From Mariprofundus sp. KV (lineage in GTDB: Bacteria; Pseudomonadota; Zetaproteobacteria; Mariprofundales; Mariprofundaceae), in the NCBI RefSeq assembly GCF_013387475.1, contig NZ_VWNB01000016.1, positions 1 to 36,955 on the forward strand: 36,955 bases of DNA, in the 5' to 3' direction. The position numbers were made by a program, and so were the translations under genes. This document shows positions 33,004 through 36,955 of the stretch, piece by piece (position 1 is the first letter of the stretch; each line of letters starts with the position of its first letter). A model generated the notes under the pieces. The model did not search any database. It saw nothing but the letters and a program-made list of their open reading frames with translations, and was not told the origin of the DNA.

Positions 33004-33969
33004 TCAACGACCGGAATCTGAGAGTTCAAACAGGGCTCTGGGATATGGCTCAAGAAAGTGCTGCGAACCAAGGTAGTCATGATCAAAGCGGATCACATAT
33101 GATTTCAGCAGATGTTGCAGTGTCGCCAGCGTCACCCGCTCATCGCGGTACTCCTCAAGCGCATCAAGAAACAGTTTTTTCTCTGCACTATTCAGCCCCT
33201 CAGAGATCCAACCGAAACCATGAAAGAGGGCGTTGATAATGTTGCTCTGGCGGGGCATCTGCATCAGCGCCTCGCGGAAGGCTGTAGCGTAGGCCTGCAC
33301 CAGATCCTGCAGTGGAAGCTTCTCATGATTGGCTGCGATGCGGCCACAGACGCGCATCTGCTCCTGATGGTAGCACATCAACAACAGCTTGTGGCTGGCG
33401 TGGAAGGTTGATATAGCAGATGCTGAAGAGGCGCGCTCAAGTCCACGCAGGCGCGCCAGCGCAAACAGGCGCATTAGATAGGCCTCTCGAATCTGGAAGT
33501 TTTTCAGCCGCCCTTCATCCTCAACTGCGGCGTAGGGGAATGCCTTGATCGCCGCATAGGCGAACATGCCCATCCCCTTAATCGCTGAACTCCCCTTCAG
33601 ATCGCTACTGTAAATTTTGACCACCGACGGACCACAGGAGGGAGAGCGCCCCTTAAAAAGGAAACCGTCGATCTCTGTCAACTCAGCTCTCTGCTTGTCG
33701 ATATATGCATGCATCGCATCAGTAACATCGGCACCGCTTGAAGGCTGCACCATACGCACCTGATCTCCCTGCTGCACCAGCCGTACCGGCTGACGCGGGG
33801 TACCTAAGCCAATATCAGCCTCCGGACAAATCGTGATGATCTCAACAAACGGCTTCAAACTTTCAACCAGATCATCGGCGATCGTCTGGCCGTTGTAACG
33901 ACACGGCTCAAAGCCGAGGCAACGGCTGACAACCAGACGCGGTTTACAGGCATTCTCTAGATCATTCAT
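33004..33969 (-). CDS. ybgA: DUF523-DUF1722 protein (YbgA family)
   Basis: A 321-residue two-domain protein. The DUF523 half (about 10-155) has Cys 17 and 23 (SRCLGFEPCRYNG), Cys 48 (ITICPEADIGLGTPRQP) and Cys 112 (GRSPSCGPSVVKIY), matching the TudS iron-sulfur ligand positions. The DUF1722 half (about 185-318) shows FHASHKLLLMCYH, NALFHGFGWISEGL, KKLFLDALEEYRD and the end DYLGSQHFLEPYPR. E. coli ybgA is immediately upstream of phr (photolyase); the function is not established. AAGGAGAG precedes the ATG. The endonuclease V-like gene ends ten bases upstream, so both are co-transcribed. Confidence 0.9.
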   Translation of the reverse strand: MNDLENACKPRLVVSRCLGFEPCRYNGQTIADDLVESLKPFVEIITICPEADIGLGTPRQPVRLVQQGDQVRMVQPSSGADVTDAMHAYIDKQRAELTEIDGFLFKGRSPSCGPSVVKIYSSDLKGSSAIKGMGMFAYAAIKAFPYAAVEDEGRLKNFQIREAYLMRLFALARLRGLERASSASAISTFHASHKLLLMCYHQEQMRVCGRIAANHEKLPLQDLVQAYATAFREALMQMPRQSNIINALFHGFGWISEGLNSAEKKLFLDALEEYRDERVTLATLQHLLKSYVIRFDHDYLGSQHFLEPYPRALFELSDSGR

Positions 33970-33978
33970 ATGCTCTCC

Positions 33979-34659
33979 TTAAACCCAAAGCGCCAACTCG
34001 GAAAGTGCTGTGGAGTGCAGCAGATACTCCACCCTTCTCTCCACGACTGCAGTGCGGATTGCATCCAGCAGTACAACTGGCTGCTGTGGCGGTGGTATGT
34101 CCCCTTTGACATAACCCCACATATGCTGAAGTGCATTATACAGTCGTCCCGCATCAACTGGTGCTCTGAGCGTTTCAACCAACAGGCTGGTAAGCCCCTC
34201 CATATCATCGCGATAGCGGCCATGTGCAACTTCCGGGCCAATTACTTTATAGAGATTGGGATCATGCGCCATCACTGAATATTTATGCTGTGCCCAGAGT
34301 TGCTGGCTGTTTACGGGTAACGGAATACGCCCGGACCTCTGATCAGCAGCATATTTACCTGCTAAGAGTCTAAGCTGCTGCGCGGGCGGATCGATATAAA
34401 TATCTGGCCAGACAACTTCGCCCAGCTGTTCTGCCAGTGGTGAATGATGGTTATAACCACGCAACAGCATTTCAGAGACCAGTAGCTCATGACGCCGCTT
34501 CAACGCTTCTATGCAACCCACCCAGCGCAGAGTTTCAGGATGGTTGGCATAACCCTTTTTACCCTGATCGAGGATATTAAACATGCCGTGCAGCTCTCTG
34601 TGTTCGCCAAGCAGTTGCTGGCGAGCCAGATAACCCGGATCGATATCCCATATACGCAT
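33979..34659 (-). CDS. T4 endonuclease V-like pyrimidine-dimer glycosylase fused to a DUF1722-like domain
   Basis: A 226-residue protein with two recognisable parts. Residues 1-70 match the Pyr_excise family (T4 endonuclease V type): MRIWDIDPGYLARQQLLGEH, then RELHGMF with Arg 21 and Glu 22 aligned to the T4 Arg 22/catalytic Glu 23, then ALKRRHELLVSEMLLRGYN. Residues 119-205 resemble DUF1722: LWAQHKYSVMAHDPNLYK and NALQHMWGYVKGDIPPP. The last DUF1722 segment (YLxxQxFLxPYP) seems missing. It would excise UV dimers in DNA. The ATG at 34659 is chosen because it places the N-terminus exactly where T4 has its Thr 2 amine; an ATG at 34713 would add 18 residues. Activity is inference. Confidence 0.75.
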   Translation of the reverse strand: MRIWDIDPGYLARQQLLGEHRELHGMFNILDQGKKGYANHPETLRWVGCIEALKRRHELLVSEMLLRGYNHHSPLAEQLGEVVWPDIYIDPPAQQLRLLAGKYAADQRSGRIPLPVNSQQLWAQHKYSVMAHDPNLYKVIGPEVAHGRYRDDMEGLTSLLVETLRAPVDAGRLYNALQHMWGYVKGDIPPPQQPVVLLDAIRTAVVERRVEYLLHSTALSELALWV

Positions 34660-34734
34660 GTGTGCCAGCGTACCGTTAACGATCAAAATCTGAAACAGTT
34701 TTGCAATGGCCATCGCATCGCTAGAGTCGGCAGT

Positions 34735-35547
34735 ATGAAGCGACTGACTATCACGCTGCTTGCTCTGTTTTGCTCATCCACCGCCTGGGCTGAGGAGCAG
34801 GATGATGCACCGCCACTGTGGGAGTTGGGCATTGCTGTGGGAGGCGCATCCCTGCCACACTATATGGGCAGTGATGAGCGCTACCTTGTTGGTGCGCCTG
34901 TGCCCTACGTCATCTATCGTGGTCAGCGTATGCGCATTGACCGCTCCGGCATCACACGCAAACTCTTCGGCTTTAACAATATTAACATCGACGCATCACT
35001 GGGTGTGGGACTGCCGGTTCGCAATACCAATCGCGCCCGTGCCGGCATGCCTGAACTCAAATTCAGTTTTGAGATCGGCCCGCGTCTGAACTGGCAGATC
35101 ATCGAAGAGGAAGACCGTAAACTGATGCTGCGACTGCCCTGGCGTGGTGTGGTTGATACCTCCGGCAGCTGGCTGGGATGGGTCGTTGAGCCTGAACTAC
35201 GCCTTGAACAGCAGATCAGTGAGCAGCTGCAGCTCAATCTTGCGACCGGCCTCCTCTATGGTTCAACCGCCTATCATAAGCACTACTATGACGTGGCTCC
35301 GGCTTATGTCACGGCAACCAGATCCGCTTATCAGGCTGCACGAGGGCTGCACTCACTCTCTGCCACAGCCAGCCTTCGCTATGCCATCAGTGACTCACTG
35401 AACCTGTTTTCAGTCTTACGTTATCGCAATCTCTCTGCCGGTGTAATCACCAATAGTCCTCTGGTAAAAGATAAAAACTATGTCGCAGTTGCTGCGGGTC
35501 TGGCCTGGAGCTTCTGGAGTTCGGAACGGCGCGGTTCAGCCGATTAG
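34735..35547 (+). CDS. MipA/OmpV-family outer-membrane protein
   Basis: A 270-residue outer-membrane protein of the MipA/OmpV family. The leader MKRLTITLLALFCSSTAWA is cleaved before EEQDD; next comes WELGIAVGGASLPHYMGSDE, typical of the family. The barrel continues with GVGLPVRNTN and FSFEIGPRLNW, and the C-terminus reads AGLAWSFWSS plus a short tail. MipA interacts with murein enzymes in E. coli; many homologues are general barrels. The ATG at 34735 is used because it gives the signal peptide; the longer frame to 34489 lies antisense to the glycosylase gene. It is divergent from that gene, so a shared control region is possible. Confidence 0.85.
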   Translation: MKRLTITLLALFCSSTAWAEEQDDAPPLWELGIAVGGASLPHYMGSDERYLVGAPVPYVIYRGQRMRIDRSGITRKLFGFNNINIDASLGVGLPVRNTNRARAGMPELKFSFEIGPRLNWQIIEEEDRKLMLRLPWRGVVDTSGSWLGWVVEPELRLEQQISEQLQLNLATGLLYGSTAYHKHYYDVAPAYVTATRSAYQAARGLHSLSATASLRYAISDSLNLFSVLRYRNLSAGVITNSPLVKDKNYVAVAAGLAWSFWSSERRGSAD

Positions 35548-36411
35548 AGCATGAACCTCTGCAGCATTTGGCAGGGCAGGGCGGGCACCGAGTTTGGTGC
35601 AGGTGAGTGCGCCGACTGCGGAGGCGAAGCGCAGCAGATCAGGCCACGCCATGCCTCTGGCAAGGCCGAGTGCAAAAGCGCCGTGGAAGGCATCGCCTGC
35701 ACCGGTGGAGTCAACGGCATGCACTTGAAAGGCGGGCATCGCTCCCTTTTCTCCATTGCGATACCAGATCAGCCCCTTTTCACCGAGTGTGATCACCACG
35801 GTGTCTGACACTGCTGCCAGTTCATCCAGGGCTTTTTCCATATCATTAGTTCCACACCACTGGCGTGCGAACTTCTCCGAAGCCACAAGATAATCAACAA
35901 GGCCTGCCAGCTCCTGTGTACCTTTGTGCAACGATCCTGCATCCAACACGGTTGGCACTCCCATCTTGCGTGCCTGATGACATAACGGCAAAGAGAGCAG
36001 CGGTTCATGACCATCAAAGAGCATCACTTTAGGACTGCTCTCTATACTAACGGCATCGGCTGCCAGCCAGGGAGTCTCTCCCTTATAATTGACCAGCGAA
36101 CGTTTGCCATCGGCTTTGGCGAGAATCTGTGAGACAGGCGAGGGATACGCGCCGCGTTGAACCAGCGAGGTATCAACACCCTCAGATTCCAACTCACCAA
36201 GATGGATATCACCAAACAGATCGTTGCCAAGATAACCACAGAAGCCTGCCACAGCCCCCAGTCGTGCCGCACACACTGCCGCATTGGCAGCAGGTCCACC
36301 GCCAGCCAGCTGCATGGCATCAGCAAATATCTTCTCATCCGGCCCGGGATGACGGGCGGAGGACATGGTAATATCGTAGGAGGCGTGGCCGACACAGAGA
36401 AGATCAAGCAT
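35536..36411 (-). CDS. PfkB-family carbohydrate kinase
   Basis: A 291-residue ribokinase-fold sugar kinase. The N-terminal substrate region has LLCVGHASYDITMSS and GGGPAANAAVCAARLG; the C-terminal ATP and catalytic signature is VDSTGAGDAFHGAFALGLA, with the base Asp in GAGD. The substrate may be ribose, fructose, adenosine or a related sugar; the sequence does not decide. It converges with the MipA gene and overlaps its end by 12 bases. Upstream is a long noncoding region with tandem repeats. Confidence 0.88.
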   Translation of the reverse strand: MLDLLCVGHASYDITMSSARHPGPDEKIFADAMQLAGGGPAANAAVCAARLGAVAGFCGYLGNDLFGDIHLGELESEGVDTSLVQRGAYPSPVSQILAKADGKRSLVNYKGETPWLAADAVSIESSPKVMLFDGHEPLLSLPLCHQARKMGVPTVLDAGSLHKGTQELAGLVDYLVASEKFARQWCGTNDMEKALDELAAVSDTVVITLGEKGLIWYRNGEKGAMPAFQVHAVDSTGAGDAFHGAFALGLARGMAWPDLLRFASAVGALTCTKLGARPALPNAAEVHALIG

Positions 36412-36452
36412 GCAGCAAGCTTACCTTAAAGCAGCGATGGCTGAATAGCTGT

Positions 36453-36515
36453 ATGAAAACAGGCAAAGCAGGCGGTGGCATGAAGTCACTCGGGATTAAG
36501 AACAAAACCCACTAA
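36453..36515 (+). CDS. Possible 20-residue basic peptide before the repeat array
   Basis: An ATG opens a 20-codon frame encoding a Lys/Gly-rich peptide (MKTGKAGGGMKSLG and six more residues) that ends at the TAA just inside the first 55-bp unit. No ribosome-binding site is clear and no family is recognised. The last 11 codons align in length with a pseudo-unit of the repeat (CTCGGG, 18 bases, TAACGCG). It may be the remnant of a gene whose end was duplicated, a real small protein, or chance. Confidence 0.2.
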   Translation: MKTGKAGGGMKSLGIKNKTH

Positions 36516-36775
36516 CGCGAAAGAGGCGAGTAACATTAAGTTGCTCAGGTTTATGATATTAAAGGCCTAACGCGAAAGGGGCGAGTAACATTAAGTTACT
36601 CAGGTTTATGATATTAAAGGCCTAACGCGAAAGAGGCGAGTAACATTAAGTTACTCGGGTTTATGATATTAAAGGCCTAACGCGAAAGAGGCGAGTAACA
36701 TTAAGTTACTCGGGTTTATGATATTAAAGGCCTAACGCGAAAGAGGCGAGTAACATTAAGTTACTCGCCTCTTTC
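36512..36775. repeat. Five tandem 55-bp units, each with a hairpin
   Basis: Units start with CTAACGCGAAAG at 36512, 36567, 36622, 36677 and 36732, exactly 55 bases apart. They differ at only a few positions (for example GGGG for GAGG in unit 2 and TTGCTC for TTACTC in unit 1). Units 2-5 hold GAGTAAC, ATTAA, GTTACTC, a short stem; unit 1 has one mismatch in it. Unit 5 diverges after GTTACTCG and continues CCTCTTTC, which completes a long stem. Each unit boundary includes AGGCCT. A further degenerate unit (CTCGGG, 18 bases, TAACGCG) lies just before unit 1. Confidence 0.95.
36739..36775 (+). terminator. Rho-independent-type terminator at the end of the repeat array
   Basis: GAAAGAGGCGAGTAAC (36739-36754) pairs perfectly with GTTACTCGCCTCTTTC (36760-36775) around the loop ATTAA, a 16-bp stem followed by TTGTTGG. 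The T-rich right side (TTTCTTGTT) fits termination on the plus strand. The gene it would serve on that strand is unclear, since the nearest sure gene on the left reads the other way. Confidence 0.65.
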
Positions 36776-36933
36776 TTGTTGGTACGGGGACTGGTCTCAC
36801 ATAACACTCTTAAATATCTAATATTTGAATCGTCCTCAAGAACCCTCAAGCTATTGATATATAACAATAAGTAATCATTTATGGTAGCGTAAAGTGCAAG
36901 GACAGGTGGCATTCTCACCCAAAAGGCTTGCAC

Positions 36934-36955
36934 ATGATACGTGAAGAAGATGACC
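36934..36955 (+). CDS. Possible 5' end of an IS21-type transposase gene, cut by the window
   Basis: An ATG begins MIREEDD and runs off the edge; AAAAGG lies seven bases upstream. IS21-type IstA proteins often begin with M-x-x-x-E-D ahead of a helix-turn-helix. A GTGCAAG/CTTGCAC inverted pair (36892-36898 and 36926-36932) and GGTGGCATTCTCACCC are also present just upstream, a pattern that could be an element end. Seven residues are too few to identify the gene, so this is a guess. Confidence 0.25.

Larger units (their letters stand above)
36412..36955. other. Mostly noncoding region with tandem repeat and possible mobile-element edge
   Basis: About 540 bases with no firmly supported gene. It contains the PfkB start-side leader, a very short open frame, five 55-bp units with hairpins, a strong terminator stem, an AT-rich stretch (about 36800-36880) and the first codons of a possible gene at the window edge. 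Confidence 0.6.

Noticed and set aside
36566-36735. Integron attC sites
   Set aside because: GCCTAAC at the unit junctions resembles one attC end, but no matching GTTRRRY partner, no gene cassette and no integrase is seen.
36512-36775. CRISPR array
   Set aside because: The 55-base units are nearly identical over their full length, leaving no unique spacers between repeats, and no cas genes are present.
36724-36933. A 69-residue minus-strand frame over the repeat end
   Set aside because: It runs across the terminator stem and the last repeat unit, with no ribosome-binding site and no recognisable protein features.
1-36955. tRNA or rRNA genes
   Set aside because: No cloverleaf with the usual GGTTCGAATCC-type arm and CCA end was recognised, and no rRNA sequence was seen; a covariance-model scan would be needed to exclude unusual tRNAs.

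Overview
The window reads as a chromosomal core segment of a Gram-negative bacterium. Almost every stretch is coding, and about 40 intact genes are packed into it with many 1-4 base start/stop overlaps. Several predicted outer-membrane barrels, an M16 periplasmic peptidase pair and a lipocalin lipoprotein show an outer membrane. Cytochrome c maturation is of the ResB/CcsA (system II) type. The gene set would fit a marine or environmental proteobacterium, possibly a Zetaproteobacterium such as Mariprofundus, but that placement is an impression and was not tested.

Layout, left to right. (1) 113-6061, minus strand: DUF481 barrel, lipB, a small Cys/His protein, a zinc-locus outer-membrane protein, ZnuA-like and ZnuB-like proteins and an OprB-like porin. 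This looks like a metal-uptake operon behind lipB, with no ATPase gene beside it. (2) 6090-9865, plus strand: a good promoter, then xseB-ispA-dxs-tlyA, the isoprenoid precursor block. (3) 9885-19015, minus strand: purH, purD, purE, tsaC-like, resB, ccsA, galU, tsaB and a low-molecular-weight phosphatase. It combines purine synthesis, two t6A tRNA-modification genes and cytochrome c assembly. (4) 19319-24962: a diguanylate cyclase and an RDD membrane protein, then a plus-strand run of an M16 peptidase pair, rsmD and hemC. (5) 25102-31835: a glycosyltransferase, an orphan ferredoxin-reductase, two EF-hand proteins around a membrane hydrolase, an O-methyltransferase, and an ArsB/SLC13-type ion transporter with a CBS protein. 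(6) 31902-34659, minus strand: the most interesting block. It holds a TudS-like DUF523 protein, a Blc-type lipocalin, a YbgA-type DUF523-DUF1722 protein, and a protein that appears to fuse a T4 endonuclease V-like pyrimidine-dimer glycosylase to a DUF1722-like domain. (7) 34735-36411: a MipA/OmpV barrel and a PfkB sugar kinase. (8) 36412-36955: mostly noncoding, with five tandem 55-bp units that each carry a hairpin; the last has become a perfect 16-bp terminator stem. A possible transposase gene starts at the very edge.

The main candidate for something under-described is block 6. YbgA-family genes are known neighbours of photolyase genes (for example ybgA-phr in E. coli). Here no photolyase is present and the neighbour is instead an endonuclease V-like glycosylase carrying its own DUF1722-like domain. 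This suggests an alternative photolesion or UV-response operon. The second candidate is the 55-bp tandem hairpin array. No tRNA, rRNA or CRISPR locus was seen.
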